DNA of 64,000 nt from NCBI RefSeq assembly GCF_000348985.1, contig NC_035924.1, forward strand, positions 930,001 through 994,000. Reading direction: 5' to 3'. The DNA comes from Huiozyma naganishii CBS 8797. Its lineage: Eukaryota; Ascomycota; Saccharomycetes; Saccharomycetales; Saccharomycetaceae. Shown piece by piece: positions 35,188-45,618 of the stretch. Positions within the stretch are counted from its first letter, which is position 1, and each line of letters begins with the position of its first letter. The translations under genes and the position numbers were made by a program. The notes under the pieces are model-generated. The model was not told the origin of the DNA, made no database searches, and saw only the letters and a program-made list of their open reading frames with translations.

Positions 35188-36063
35188 ATGGTGAAGGCAG
35201 TGTTGTTAAGTGATTTGGCGGCGCAGTCCAGGAAACGGAGGAGTCGCAACGATGCGGGAGATGCAGACCAGGGGTCCTCTGATTCAGAGATCGATATCAG
35301 CAGTACGGACTCTGAGACAAACGGGGACGGTGACGGTGACGGTGACAGGGACTCCGGCGATGATATTGTCAACATTGACTTTGATTTCTACAATGCAAAT
35401 CCGGAGGTCGACTTCCACGCGTTGAAGAACTTGTCCCGGCAGTTGTTCGGGTTGCAAGAGAGTAACAGGATCCAGTTGAGCGCACTGGCACACATGATGC
35501 TGGACTCGCCGATGACGACGATTAAGACAGACGGGGAGCAGTCGGACCCGTACTGCTTCCTAGCCGTGGTGGACTACGCTGCGAACAAGAACTCTGACTA
35601 CGCGTCGTACTTGAAGAAAGTGGACCCGAAGCTTGCTGCGTTCTTCCAAGCCGTGGAAAACAACGGGAAGAGTTGTGCGCTTGTACTGAGCGAGAGACTC
35701 ATCAACATGCCCCCCGAGGTTGTCCCACCTATGTACCGTATCACACTGGAGGACGTCAGCAGCGCGTTGGGCGGCGAGGACAAGCACTACGATTTCTACG
35801 TCATCGCCAGCAGGAAGTACGAGGTCAACTTCGACATGGATGACGACGAGAACGACGAGGGTGCCACAGGGAGATCCAAGAAGAGGGTCAAGAACGACGA
35901 GATCGATTTCTTCCACGAGGAGGACAGGTTCTTCGAGCCTCTTGCCGATCTGTACGTCGAGAGACCCGTGGCCAAGGGCGTCATCCCAACTTTCACCGTT
36001 CTGAGTCACAGCGCCCTGCTGAAGGGGGTAGACTCTTTGGAGACAGAAATGTCCCAGTGGTAG
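35188..36063 (+). CDS. BCP1: Nuclear export and ribosomal-protein chaperone Bcp1
   Basis: A 291-residue BCCIP-family protein (S. cerevisiae 283). The acidic N-terminus contains a GDGDGDGDRD repeat near 50-60. The conserved domain opens VNIDFDFYNANPEVDFHALK and includes VLSERLINMPPEVVPPMY and the lysine-rich RSKKRVKND. Bcp1 chaperones Rpl23 and is needed for nuclear export of Mss4. The frame extends nine codons upstream to a TTG; the ATG at 35188 (MVKAVLLSDLAAQSRKR) matches the family. Synteny with TFC6 and VID21 is that of YDR362C-YDR359C. Confidence 0.92.
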   Translation: MVKAVLLSDLAAQSRKRRSRNDAGDADQGSSDSEIDISSTDSETNGDGDGDGDRDSGDDIVNIDFDFYNANPEVDFHALKNLSRQLFGLQESNRIQLSALAHMMLDSPMTTIKTDGEQSDPYCFLAVVDYAANKNSDYASYLKKVDPKLAAFFQAVENNGKSCALVLSERLINMPPEVVPPMYRITLEDVSSALGGEDKHYDFYVIASRKYEVNFDMDDDENDEGATGRSKKRVKNDEIDFFHEEDRFFEPLADLYVERPVAKGVIPTFTVLSHSALLKGVDSLETEMSQW

Positions 36064-36308
36064 TAACTACTGCTACTACTACTACTATTGGATACCCTCT
36101 CAACATTGATACATACAACATATAAAATTCGTAATAACAATTTTTCACTTTGATCGTTAACAACAACAACAGTTACTTGGTACACTGGTTGGAAACGGGG
36201 CAATAGGGGACGCTCTGAGTGTGTGTTGAGGCTAGTATATTGTGTGTGTGTCTGTGGTACCCATTCAGCATTTGGATACGTCTCTTTTCCTGCTTGATTC
36301 AGGCGTGA

Positions 36309-39300
36309 ATGAACAATAACTGGTCGAACCCCGCCGTCGGTGGGGGCCCGCTGCAACAGCAGCAAATAGAGCAGACAAGAGCGGTATCCCTGGAGACTCT
36401 GGTAGATACGAGGAACAAGAAGCTCGTGGAGCTGTACTGTGTTTCAAAGCTCGGGGAGCTGCTGGATATAGTGGATGAGGCGAAGTTCCAGAACGATCTC
36501 GATGAGTTTCTTGCGAAGAACGATATAGTGAAGAAGGGTTTACGGTTCCATGCTTCTAGTTTGCCCGCTCAACCACACAACCTCAGTCATCATGTTGGGC
36601 CGAGCTTGAATCTGTCGAATTCGGCGCCGCATTTGCAGACTGGTAGGCAGGCCGCTGGAGGGAGAAACTCTTTGATCAACTCGAAGAAGAGAAGCATATC
36701 AACGAGCAGTATTAGTAATATATCAAAACGTGAGAGTGGTAGTCAGAGTAAAAATGGAGGCGGTAAGGGCAGCGCCGGGTCCACAGCGACGCGACACAGT
36801 ATCAGCATTATGGGGAGGCCGAAAAGTGGCACTCCACAGGTGTCAATGGTTAGTCCTAGCGAAAGTGTCGACATCGGGACCGGTAAGTCTGGTGACCAGT
36901 TTATTTCAGTCGACGTTGCAGGCGTACCGAAACAGTCTTTTCAGGAACCAGTGGAAACGGCGGAAATGTCACAAACGACAGATGTCAAGGCACGATCGCA
37001 GCCTGCTAGTGGAACTCGCAAAAGAGAACTTGGTTCAGATTCGACAGGCGTAAAAGATAGCGCCGAGGAACCCGTCGCAAAGAGAGCAAAAGTGCACTTT
37101 GATGACTCTCAATACAATTCGTACCACGCGGAGCATCGTTCCGCGGACACTGAGGATGATGCATCAAGACCGGCTCGCGCCATGACCCAACATATCCCAT
37201 ATTACGTGGATCCAAATCTACCGACGCCGAAGGCCACCCCGATAGAAACGTCGCATAGGTCCAAGAACGAACTGGTCAACAGAATACACAACCAAAGGGA
37301 TGTAAAGACAAGTGGGTTTGTCCCCAATAATGTAAACTCAAAGGAATCCATTCTTCTGCTAATGAAGGATATCATACCTTCAAAGGTAGCGCAAGGCATA
37401 CCCCTCGCAGAATTACGATACATGTCGCAGACTTTGCCCCTAATTAACCTAATCCCAAGGGCTCATAAGATCCTCACAACAGATATAATTAATAATGCAT
37501 TGAACGAGGCCAGAATCACAGTGGTTAGTTCGCGAATAGAAGAATTGAGAAGGCTGGGGCTATGGTCCCTCAGACAACCAAAAAAATTCGTAGACCCCTT
37601 CAACAATGGGGATACGCATCATAGTGTATTGCTGAATGAAGCCAAATGGATGGCTGACGACTTCAAAGAGGGGAAAAAGTACAAGATGGCTGTGTGTATC
37701 ACCATGGCACAAGCAGTGGCAGATTACTGGACTTACGGGAAGGAACACTCGTGTGTGGAAACTAGAGAACCACGTTTCCTATCCCAGGAGGAACAGGAAA
37801 CGGCAAATAACCCAGTTGACACAGACCAGGAGCATCCTGTCGGAAGTGACAGTGAATTGAAACCGGCGGCAATCATAGACGCAGAGGATGAAGCTGCTCA
37901 AAGTAATACAGAATCACACACCCAAGGGTCTCCTGATTCACAAGGCGAAGTTGCCGCAGATGTAGAAAGTGAGATACCGTCACCGGTAACAACTGTGGCA
38001 TCGATAGATACAAAACTGTTGTTAAAGGAACCATCTGAAGCGGCACCAATGACAACAGAATCACTAGGCTCGTTGGTCAAAGACTCTACACTGAATCCTG
38101 CACCTTCCCCTCAGAGAAACCCCGCGGGGCCCTTCAAGCTTACTCTGTCATTTGATGAGCTAAATGACAATGAGAGGGCAATTGCGGAAGACATCCCGTT
38201 GTACGTTGGTGTAAAAGAGGAAGCGGGAATTTTGGGGGAAACCCAGAATGAAAAGCCAGATGTCCTACCGTTTGCTCTGATCTCTAAATCTATGACAACG
38301 CTGGAGGATGACCATTTTTATAAGTTAATTGAAAGGCAGGTGATAGATGACGAACAGTCGTTGGTCCAATTGAGTAAAAGGAGAGGAATGTTTTACGGGA
38401 ACCGAAGGAGCCATTATTTGAGGCCACCCTCTGTCCCTTCGTTGAGATACCTACAAAATAGAACACCAACAATCTGGCTGCCCGAAGACGATCAAGAACT
38501 GGTCAAGAATATCAACAATTACGCCTATAACTGGGAGCTGATCAGTGCCAATATGGTTCACATGCCAAGCAGATCGTACTTGTCGAACATCGAAAGGCGG
38601 ACTCCTTGGCAGTGCTTCGAAAGATTCGTCCAACTGAATGAAAGATTCAATTTTAACGATTTGAAGGGCCCACGGGCGCATAGAGCGCAGATGTGGTTGA
38701 TTGAGGCTCACAAGTTTCAACAGAGACAAAATAGAAGAATATCACCATTGGGTGTCGGTGCAGAATCTATCCAGCGTGGTCACAGGAGGTTACGCTGGGC
38801 GAGTATGTTTGAAGTGATGAGAAGATGTATCAAAAAGAGGGAAAATATGCCTAGACCTAACCCAACACAATCGAGAAAACCCTTGGACTGCAAAAACATG
38901 AAAGTCCCCACACCAGCTGAGATGTCTCAGTTGAAGGCGCAGCGAGACGAAGCGTTGAGAAGGGATATGCAGTTAAGAAGGACTGCGAAGAGTAGGCTAC
39001 AGCAGAAACAAACACAGGCCGCTCAACAGGCACAGCAGATCAAGGGAGCAGCGCGAGCGCAAACGGTACCCAACCCTGTCAAAGTTGAGCCCACACCTCA
39101 GAGCTTGCCTCCACAAAGGAAGTTGACGGAGCGTGAGATCGTAGAGTCGTACTCACGAAAGATTCTTTTGCAGAAACCGAATCTGTCCCCAGAGCTGGCA
39201 CTCAAGGCGGCAGAGAGTTACTATAAGCAAATAAAGGAGCAACAAATACATCAGGCCCGTGCCGAGATCATCCAGCGGAGTGGAGCGCAGATTGTTCCAG

Positions 39301-39407
39301 GGCTTCCAGGACATCCCGTGCCCAATTCGATGACTGCTAACGGCACAGACGTGAATAAGATCAAGTCTCCGACGCCGTCAGAAATCTTACAGAGATATCA
39401 GAAGTAG
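36309..39407 (+). CDS. EAF1: NuA4 histone acetyltransferase scaffold Vid21/Eaf1
   Basis: A 1032-residue protein (S. cerevisiae 982). The N-terminal segment TRNKKLVELYCVSKLGELLD (about 32-51) is conserved. A long variable region follows, then the HSA domain near 440-485 (LLNEAKWMADDFKEGKKYKM), which binds actin and Arp4. A Myb/SANT domain near 718-790 (TIWLPEDDQELVKNI ... TPWQCFERFVQL) interacts with Tra1. The tail is Gln-rich. Eaf1/Vid21 is the only NuA4-exclusive scaffold and holds the modules together. TRA1, encoded at the right end of the window, is its direct partner. The protein is intact. Confidence 0.95.
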   Translation: MNNNWSNPAVGGGPLQQQQIEQTRAVSLETLVDTRNKKLVELYCVSKLGELLDIVDEAKFQNDLDEFLAKNDIVKKGLRFHASSLPAQPHNLSHHVGPSLNLSNSAPHLQTGRQAAGGRNSLINSKKRSISTSSISNISKRESGSQSKNGGGKGSAGSTATRHSISIMGRPKSGTPQVSMVSPSESVDIGTGKSGDQFISVDVAGVPKQSFQEPVETAEMSQTTDVKARSQPASGTRKRELGSDSTGVKDSAEEPVAKRAKVHFDDSQYNSYHAEHRSADTEDDASRPARAMTQHIPYYVDPNLPTPKATPIETSHRSKNELVNRIHNQRDVKTSGFVPNNVNSKESILLLMKDIIPSKVAQGIPLAELRYMSQTLPLINLIPRAHKILTTDIINNALNEARITVVSSRIEELRRLGLWSLRQPKKFVDPFNNGDTHHSVLLNEAKWMADDFKEGKKYKMAVCITMAQAVADYWTYGKEHSCVETREPRFLSQEEQETANNPVDTDQEHPVGSDSELKPAAIIDAEDEAAQSNTESHTQGSPDSQGEVAADVESEIPSPVTTVASIDTKLLLKEPSEAAPMTTESLGSLVKDSTLNPAPSPQRNPAGPFKLTLSFDELNDNERAIAEDIPLYVGVKEEAGILGETQNEKPDVLPFALISKSMTTLEDDHFYKLIERQVIDDEQSLVQLSKRRGMFYGNRRSHYLRPPSVPSLRYLQNRTPTIWLPEDDQELVKNINNYAYNWELISANMVHMPSRSYLSNIERRTPWQCFERFVQLNERFNFNDLKGPRAHRAQMWLIEAHKFQQRQNRRISPLGVGAESIQRGHRRLRWASMFEVMRRCIKKRENMPRPNPTQSRKPLDCKNMKVPTPAEMSQLKAQRDEALRRDMQLRRTAKSRLQQKQTQAAQQAQQIKGAARAQTVPNPVKVEPTPQSLPPQRKLTEREIVESYSRKILLQKPNLSPELALKAAESYYKQIKEQQIHQARAEIIQRSGAQIVPGLPGHPVPNSMTANGTDVNKIKSPTPSEILQRYQK

Positions 39408-39571
39408 AGTCTCCATAACGTTCAATATTTGATTTACATACATTGATTCCCCTCACTATATAGCACAGTAAAACGGATTATCGGCATGCGTATCACTACA
39501 GAAGAAGTTGCTATTCAAAAGAAGATGAATTTGTACAGAATTTTCAGTGGCCGTTAATAAGGTTTACATAA

Positions 39572-41335
39572 CTAGACGTTGGGCAAGGTGAAGATCGCCA
39601 TTTCATCAGCTGGATTACCATTCATCTTGTATGACACCTTCCATTTCACCCTCAAAGGTTTTTCTGATGAAGATAGAGCGTTTTCTATCCATGCATCTTG
39701 GGTGATACCTTCACTCACTCCTGTTTGCAAAATATTGTCCGATTGAGGTTGCAACCTCAGCTGCATCGATTTAGGAACGGCGACAGAGAAGGTGAATTCT
39801 TGTAGAGGTACAGAGCCGAGGTTTGTGAAACAAGCCTTCACTTTGATGGTAGAATCGTTTTCTCTCGTCACTTCGAATTCTATCTTCAAGTTCGCTGATG
39901 TGTTCACTAACACTTTTGTCGCTGTCTGAGTCGAGGTACGCCCGGTAGATGAGGTCAAATCACCTAACAGGTCGAAGGACCCGTCCTGAGTACCTGTTGT
40001 CGCAGTGTTGGCGGGTGCTGCTGAAACGTTCGATGCAGTTTTATTGGATGTGGCCGAAAAAATATCATCAGTGTTACTATCCAGTGAAATCCCACCGCCT
40101 AGTTCTAAAGGTTCATTATTTCCGAGCAGGTCTCCACTGCCATTGCCGTTAGATAAAGATAGATCGTTTAGATCGCCCAACAAGTCCATCATCGGGTCTA
40201 TGTTGTTCTGATTTGCTGTCGCTGCTGCAAGGTCAGGAGCGTTCGGGGTAGGGGATGGAGAAGTGGCGCCCATATCATCGCCAAAGTCAATAAGGTTAAT
40301 TTCGTTGGACAAAGCGCCAACGTTAGACTCTGGGGTCGCAGCCATAACCTCTGGATTAATCTCATTTGCGGCTGTCGTATTACCAATTTTCAGAAGCGAA
40401 TACTTGTTTAAAAGTTGGTTCACGGTGTCGTTAAACTTCAACAGGTCCTGGATCAAGGTGTCGTCGTCGTGCTCTTCCTCAATAATCTTTTGGAACTTTG
40501 GCTGAGCGCCCTTCAACGCAGCGTATAGCTCCTCGATAGTTCCGTTTTCAGCTATCTCACTCTCGTTTGACATGTTAAGCATTTCATTCAATAAGTCTGC
40601 CTTTCTTTTCAACTTATTCAGCTCAGCGTTAACCGTTTGTTTAGCATGAACAACATTGTCCTCTTTAAAACCGGCCATAATCTTCATCAGCTTGTTAGCT
40701 TCTCTAAGATCTTCCGGTCTACCACTTCTAATCAATTCTTCGAGCTTGGCTGCTTGGGCAATCTCTTGCTCCTTTTGGATTTCACTTGCCGTTTTCAGCT
40801 GGTCGGTCGGTCTCATCACAGCCAAGTCTTCAGAGTGAATCTTGGGGAAGATGTAACCCTTGTACTTTAGCAATCTTCTCATATCCCTAATATAGTTCAA
40901 ATCATCCTTGTACGGAGCATGTTTACAAATGGTCTGGTACCATTCTTCAATTGCAGTGAGCACCAGTCTCTGCACCCGAGAGTAACGCAAAGGTGGGTGT
41001 TCTGGGAACCTTCTGACCAGCTCATTCAAAAACTCCTTTCTCGAGATCTGCAAATGAACCGGGTATCCACAGTTCTTGACCAAGACGTCTAGTAGAGAAA
41101 GAGCAAAAACAGCAGTATGACTGTCCCTATTGTTGATCAGTTTCACAATGGCACGAGTAGCATCGTAAGCAGTCCCACCTTGCTTCTCGTTGATATAGTC
41201 GGCGACATCCAAATTCAAAGCCAAATCAGGTTCCGGCAGCGACATCCTGCATGACCTTTGGATTTTCCTTATCAAAGGAGACCCTGAACCCTGCGGTCTC
41301 CGAACGGGCCTGTCGGTCAAGTAAATACCAGACAT
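39572..41335 (-). CDS. GGA2: Golgi clathrin adaptor Gga
   Basis: A 587-residue GGA adaptor (S. cerevisiae Gga2 585, Gga1 557). An N-terminal VHS domain (about 30-165) starts after SCRMSLPEPDLAL, a GAT domain (about 185-320) has the helix pattern binding Arf and ubiquitin, and a hinge contains clathrin-box-like acidic motifs such as NLIDFGDDMG. The C-terminal gamma-ear domain covers about 465-587. GGAs sort cargo from the trans-Golgi to endosomes with Arf1. GGA1 (YDR358W) and GGA2 (YHR108W) are duplicates in S. cerevisiae; length favours Gga2, position fits either. The start is the ATG at 41335 (MSGIYL), two codons inside the open frame. Confidence 0.88.
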   Translation of the reverse strand: MSGIYLTDRPVRRPQGSGSPLIRKIQRSCRMSLPEPDLALNLDVADYINEKQGGTAYDATRAIVKLINNRDSHTAVFALSLLDVLVKNCGYPVHLQISRKEFLNELVRRFPEHPPLRYSRVQRLVLTAIEEWYQTICKHAPYKDDLNYIRDMRRLLKYKGYIFPKIHSEDLAVMRPTDQLKTASEIQKEQEIAQAAKLEELIRSGRPEDLREANKLMKIMAGFKEDNVVHAKQTVNAELNKLKRKADLLNEMLNMSNESEIAENGTIEELYAALKGAQPKFQKIIEEEHDDDTLIQDLLKFNDTVNQLLNKYSLLKIGNTTAANEINPEVMAATPESNVGALSNEINLIDFGDDMGATSPSPTPNAPDLAAATANQNNIDPMMDLLGDLNDLSLSNGNGSGDLLGNNEPLELGGGISLDSNTDDIFSATSNKTASNVSAAPANTATTGTQDGSFDLLGDLTSSTGRTSTQTATKVLVNTSANLKIEFEVTRENDSTIKVKACFTNLGSVPLQEFTFSVAVPKSMQLRLQPQSDNILQTGVSEGITQDAWIENALSSSEKPLRVKWKVSYKMNGNPADEMAIFTLPNV

Positions 41336-41625
41336 ATTCAAAGGGTAGTGTCAATGGCAATGGTGTTTGCAGAAGCAGAAACTAGCAAACGATGGCAGAC
41401 TGGTCTATTGAACCTGGTGTCTTCACGGTTTTAAACTGTTTCAAGTCTTTGTTGTTCCAGTTTTAGTTTATTTTAATTTAATTTTTTTTTTGAAGCTGAT
41501 TTTAACAGTTTATGTGAAGGTTGACTGACAGCGTTAGCATATAAGTTACCGTATCTCTGTACGTTGGGGAGGACGTTTACTTGGACGCAGTTGTTGGGGG
41601 ACTGCAGTAGATTTATGCGAGCAGG

Positions 41626-41997
41626 ATGTCGAATGATGGGCACCCTGGTGGAGGTCCCGAAGTGACGAGTGATGATCCACTGGGAATTAACAAACTTACG
41701 ATGGACTTCGACTATCTCATGTATAAAATTAGCGATTACGTAGAGTCGATCCAGCTGCAAACTAACGAGCATTGCAGTAGGCAGAACCAATTGATTGTTG
41801 GTGACATTATAGAAGAAGTGATAGACAAGAACATTGCAGAGTTCCGCGACTTGCTGAAGAAGTGTGACGATCTGGAAACACATTTCGATATGCTCGATCA
41901 GCTCGCCGTCATAGCAGCTACTTTCAAAGAACGACTGGCACAAATATCGAAGGATTACAAAACGGTTCCAAGAAGTAAGAAACCAGCAGCAACGTGA
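41626..41997 (+). CDS. CNL1: BLOC-1 complex subunit Cnl1
   Basis: A 123-residue helical protein (S. cerevisiae Cnl1, YDR357C, is 122). After a short Gly/Pro-rich start, most of the sequence (about 25-112) is one amphipathic coiled-coil region: [20 protein letters not shown], then [20 protein letters not shown]. Cnl1 is a small subunit of the endosomal BLOC-1 complex that tethers the Rab5 GAP Msb3. It lies between GGA and SPC110, the same order as in S. cerevisiae, which supports the call for such a short protein. Confidence 0.85.
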   Translation: MSNDGHPGGGPEVTSDDPLGINKLTMDFDYLMYKISDYVESIQLQTNEHCSRQNQLIVGDIIEEVIDKNIAEFRDLLKKCDDLETHFDMLDQLAVIAATFKERLAQISKDYKTVPRSKKPAAT

Positions 41998-42159
41998 GAC
42001 AACAGGTCAAGTTGAAGGCGGGTAGGGGCTGTGCATTGTTGCGGATGACACAGCCCTTTGACTATCGCAAAAGGGGGAACTACGCTAGTAATTACATACA
42101 TAACGTAACACATTATAAGGGATTGAAAATGCAATTTACTAAATATCTTTATTTGTCTC

Positions 42160-45100
42160 TTAGAGGTATGTATTACCACGACTGGGCTTCGTCGAAGTCG
42201 CGGCTCTTATCTTCCTCTCCAGGTATCTCAAATTCTGCCTTGTCATGTCATGTTTTAGTGCAACACTCTTCATTCTAATGCAGGCTTTCACCATCAGTGC
42301 AACTGTTTTGAATTTCAGTCTAGGCGAGCGTCTGGAGTATAGGTAGTCGTTATTGTAGTAGTTGTCGTAGGAAACTGGTCCATACTGTGCACGCGATGTA
42401 GGAGGGATATAGTCGTCGTATGAGCTGTTCATATTGTCTCCATTGTACTGACCAGAAAATAAAGCACCAGATGTGGACAGTTCCCTTTTCACTCTTCGTA
42501 AATCAGTCCTCAATTTCTGGGTGGTTGCCCTTAGCACTAGATTCAAGTAATCATTCATAACTTTCATGTCGTTGTTGTGAGTCACCTCATTGTGATATTT
42601 GATTCTGTAGTAATCAGCCAAATCAGCATGCGTCCTGTCCACATTAGGCGATGGGCCGGAACTGTCCCTCGATAATGCATCGATTCTTGTCCTGTGCAAA
42701 GATTCTTCTAGTTCCAAATTTTCCTTTTCCAAGGAGGCAACCCGCTCAGCAAACGTCCTTTTCATGTCTTTGTACTTCGTCATGAGTTGTTCAAAACCAG
42801 ACGAAAGTTTGGAACTCGATTTTAAATAGTCTCTCAAGTTGTCATTCTCTTCCAGGATGCTGGTATTCTTTTGCTTCAATTTGTCTATTTCGCCATCTTT
42901 CTCGGCAACTTCTTGTAACAAGCTCTCCCTTTCCCTTTTGAAGGAAAGCTGTTCGGCTCTAGTTGAGTGTGAACGTTTGCTTATTTGCGACTGTAGAGTA
43001 TCATTCAATGTATCGTACCTGTCCTGCCATTCCTGAATATCTTCGTTCAATTGTTTTATTCTTTCATTTTCCTCCCTCGTTCTGATTCTCAGCGTATTGC
43101 TCAAGCCGTCGACCTCATCTTCCAAGTCTTTGATTTGATCTTGGTACTTCCTACTGATTTGTTCCTCCAAGATATTATTCGTTTTCAAGGCTCTATCAAA
43201 CTCGGATTTTGCTTTTTCCAATTGTTCAGTTAAGTCATCGATTTGTGCGTTTTTTGTTTCTATGGTCTTCAACGATTCTTTCGATGCTTTGATGGTCTTA
43301 TTGAACAGTTGGCTTTCCAGTTGGGAAATTTTAGCTCTTGATTGCTCAATCTTTTCAGTTTTGTCATGGATTTGTGCAGTTAATTTTTTGATAGACGTAG
43401 TCGCAGAAGATAACTCGTTACTTGTAGATGACAGTTCTGCATCCTTAGTCGATAAAAGAATATTTGCATGATTCAATTTGTGATTTAGGTCGTTTATCTG
43501 ATTCTCTAAACTTCTGGTGATCTTTTCCACGTCTTGCGAAATTTCATTATTGCTTTGATATCTGTCCGATAATTCATCATATTTGGTTTGAAGCAATAAC
43601 AGTGCGGCCTCTTTCCTCCCTATATCTGCACTTAGGTCATCCACAGTGCTCTCTAAGCTTCGTATTTGAGTGGTTTGATCATAAATTTGATCCTTTAACG
43701 ATTTTACATTTGTTTCATGAGAATTGATAAGACGTTCATGCTCGATTTTTTTGGAGTTTAATTCCTCCTTGCATTTGGCGAGCTCCGACTCGGCACCTTC
43801 GAGTTTCTCCGATAATTCAGCTTTTGAGGAATTTAATTCTGTGAGTAAAGAATCATAATTCTTTTCGAGTTGTGTCATTTCAAGCAGATGGTCGGCTTTA
43901 ACTCTTTCAATTTCTTTTGAATGTTCAACTAGATGCCTCTTGTCCGAATTGTCAATATTGTTTAACCTTCTGTCGGTATCTATTTGATACTCCTTAAACT
44001 CTTTCTGAATGTCGGAATATTGAGTGTTTATTGTGTTTAAAGTGGATTCCAATTCGGTTACTCTCCTTTTGGACTTTTGCAAATCTGTCTCCAACTGAGC
44101 AAGGCGAGTTCTCTTTGTTTCAACATCCTTCTTCAAGGACTCTATAAACTCTGTGTTGTCGTTGCTCGAGCTTTTGATGGTGTCTTTCAGTTTGCGGAGT
44201 TCTCTTTCATGTTGATCCTCCTTTTTCCGCAAATCTTCGCGTAATGCACTCAGTTTTTGTTTTAGGTCGTTATTCACTTTTTCGAATTCCTCCCTCTGTT
44301 GTGTCAATTTGAGGGTGGTTTCCTTTACCTTTTCGCTTAGAGAGGTCACTTCTCTCTGATAGCTCCCCTCTTTGGTTTCAAGAAGCCTCGTCGAGTCCTT
44401 CAACTTAATATCCAGCTGTGAGATCTGTATTTGGTATTTCTTCTCATTGGCCTGAAGATCAACAATAGTATTGTTTAGTCTATTCAATTCCGAGCTTGAC
44501 TCCGTTGAGTTCTCTAGTGCCGTCAGTTTGTCTTGCAGTTTTGTCAGTTCAGTCTGGTCATCTTCTAGCTTTGCTAACAATCTGTCTTTTTCCTCCTGGC
44601 ACTGTGCATGAGATTCCTCCTCATTTTCATTCGTGGTAGTGTCGTCTTTATTGTTTACCTGTTCAGTCAATTTATCCAGTTCTGTTTGTAACTGTGTGTT
44701 ATCCCGCAGCAACAGGTTATTCTTGTCCTTTTCCTTAGTCAACTGGTCTATCAGCTTCAAATTCTTATCTATGTTTTTCCCCGTAGGATCTTCGTCTTTC
44801 AACAATTGGATAAGAGTGTTATTCTTCAACTTTAAAATCGAAATTGCCCTTGCATAAGTCTGCATTTGCTGTTGCTGCTGCCTAATCGGGTTAGAAACAG
44901 CGGTATTTTCATTCAACTCAGTGAGCAAGTTCTTCCCCGGGGCATTCATCTTTGTAGTGGTGCTCTTCATGTTGACTTGGATCTCCGGTAAGGTGTCATC
45001 GAACTGCGACGCGTCGTTGAACAACTTCATCGAGTTGATAGTGTCGTCGTCTCCCGATGCGCGCCTCTGGTGCTTCCTCCTGGGGGCCACATCCTCCGAG

Positions 45101-45282
45101 TCTGAAAAATCTGCACCGTTCCCCCCACGACCCCTCTTCTCATTTATGTCGTTGTTCCGTGTTGGTGAAAGTGCTGGATTATGGTTGGCATCCCCCGCGG
45201 CATCACTTTGCTTTTCCTTGACGTACCCTATGGGCGTGAACTCAAAATGCTTGGAGGCAATTGCACCTCCTCCCGGACTCAT
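42160..45282 (-). CDS. SPC110: Spindle pole body component Spc110
   Basis: A 1040-residue protein (S. cerevisiae 944). The first ~150 residues are polar and include the gamma-tubulin-complex-binding region. Residues about 150-900 form a very long coiled coil (heptads such as LIDQLTKEKDKNNLLLRDN). Near 985-1010 lies the basic amphipathic calmodulin site FKTVALMVKACIRMKSVALK, followed by a PACT-like end. Spc110 links the central plaque to the gamma-tubulin complex inside the nucleus. The coiled coil is longer than in S. cerevisiae, which would lengthen the inner plaque spacing if fully helical. Position next to CNL1 and TRP4 matches YDR356W. Confidence 0.93.
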   Translation of the reverse strand: MSPGGGAIASKHFEFTPIGYVKEKQSDAAGDANHNPALSPTRNNDINEKRGRGGNGADFSDSEDVAPRRKHQRRASGDDDTINSMKLFNDASQFDDTLPEIQVNMKSTTTKMNAPGKNLLTELNENTAVSNPIRQQQQQMQTYARAISILKLKNNTLIQLLKDEDPTGKNIDKNLKLIDQLTKEKDKNNLLLRDNTQLQTELDKLTEQVNNKDDTTTNENEEESHAQCQEEKDRLLAKLEDDQTELTKLQDKLTALENSTESSSELNRLNNTIVDLQANEKKYQIQISQLDIKLKDSTRLLETKEGSYQREVTSLSEKVKETTLKLTQQREEFEKVNNDLKQKLSALREDLRKKEDQHERELRKLKDTIKSSSNDNTEFIESLKKDVETKRTRLAQLETDLQKSKRRVTELESTLNTINTQYSDIQKEFKEYQIDTDRRLNNIDNSDKRHLVEHSKEIERVKADHLLEMTQLEKNYDSLLTELNSSKAELSEKLEGAESELAKCKEELNSKKIEHERLINSHETNVKSLKDQIYDQTTQIRSLESTVDDLSADIGRKEAALLLLQTKYDELSDRYQSNNEISQDVEKITRSLENQINDLNHKLNHANILLSTKDAELSSTSNELSSATTSIKKLTAQIHDKTEKIEQSRAKISQLESQLFNKTIKASKESLKTIETKNAQIDDLTEQLEKAKSEFDRALKTNNILEEQISRKYQDQIKDLEDEVDGLSNTLRIRTREENERIKQLNEDIQEWQDRYDTLNDTLQSQISKRSHSTRAEQLSFKRERESLLQEVAEKDGEIDKLKQKNTSILEENDNLRDYLKSSSKLSSGFEQLMTKYKDMKRTFAERVASLEKENLELEESLHRTRIDALSRDSSGPSPNVDRTHADLADYYRIKYHNEVTHNNDMKVMNDYLNLVLRATTQKLRTDLRRVKRELSTSGALFSGQYNGDNMNSSYDDYIPPTSRAQYGPVSYDNYYNNDYLYSRRSPRLKFKTVALMVKACIRMKSVALKHDMTRQNLRYLERKIRAATSTKPSRGNTYL

Positions 45283-45618
45283 TTTCTATAGTGTATGAAT
45301 GTATGTGAGACCGTCGAAACTGCTACTACTTACACAACCAGGAACCTACGCAACCTTTGCAAACGCTACACAAAGTTTTGGTGTTTGTTTACTCTTTATT
45401 CCTTTCTGACGTTTTTTTTTTGAAATTCGCGTTCAGTATGAAAACTCACGTGACCGGTCGATTATGTGTGGAATGTTAAGACGGTGGGGCAGCCCGGTAC
45501 GTAAGTATACAAAGGTGGGTCCTGTTCTGTTGGAAGTCCCTGTTCTGTTGGAAGTGCGGGAGGGGCAGTGGTTGATTGCCATGATATTCTGTGTGTAAGT
45601 TTGGAAAGACCCATTCGT
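45283..45618. other. SPC110 upstream region with an 18-bp tandem repeat and an E-box
   Basis: A 336-bp interval between the SPC110 start and the TRP4 stop. It contains TCACGTGAC at 45446-45454 (Cbf1/Pho4 type) and CCTGTTCTGTTGGAAGT repeated at 45521-45537 and 45539-45555. No ORF, RNA gene or centromere is supported. Confidence 0.55.
45521..45555 (+). repeat. Short tandem repeat, 18-bp period, two copies
   Basis: CCTGTTCTGTTGGAAGT occurs twice with no mismatch, separated by one C. It lies 64-98 bp downstream of the TRP4 stop codon position on the plus-strand map, i.e. before it in minus-strand orientation is SPC110 promoter sequence. Function unknown. Confidence 0.9.

Noticed and set aside
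45446..45454. Centromere CDEI (CACGTG) upstream of SPC110
   Set aside because: No 80-90 bp highly AT-rich CDEII and no CDEIII with a CCG core follow on either strand.
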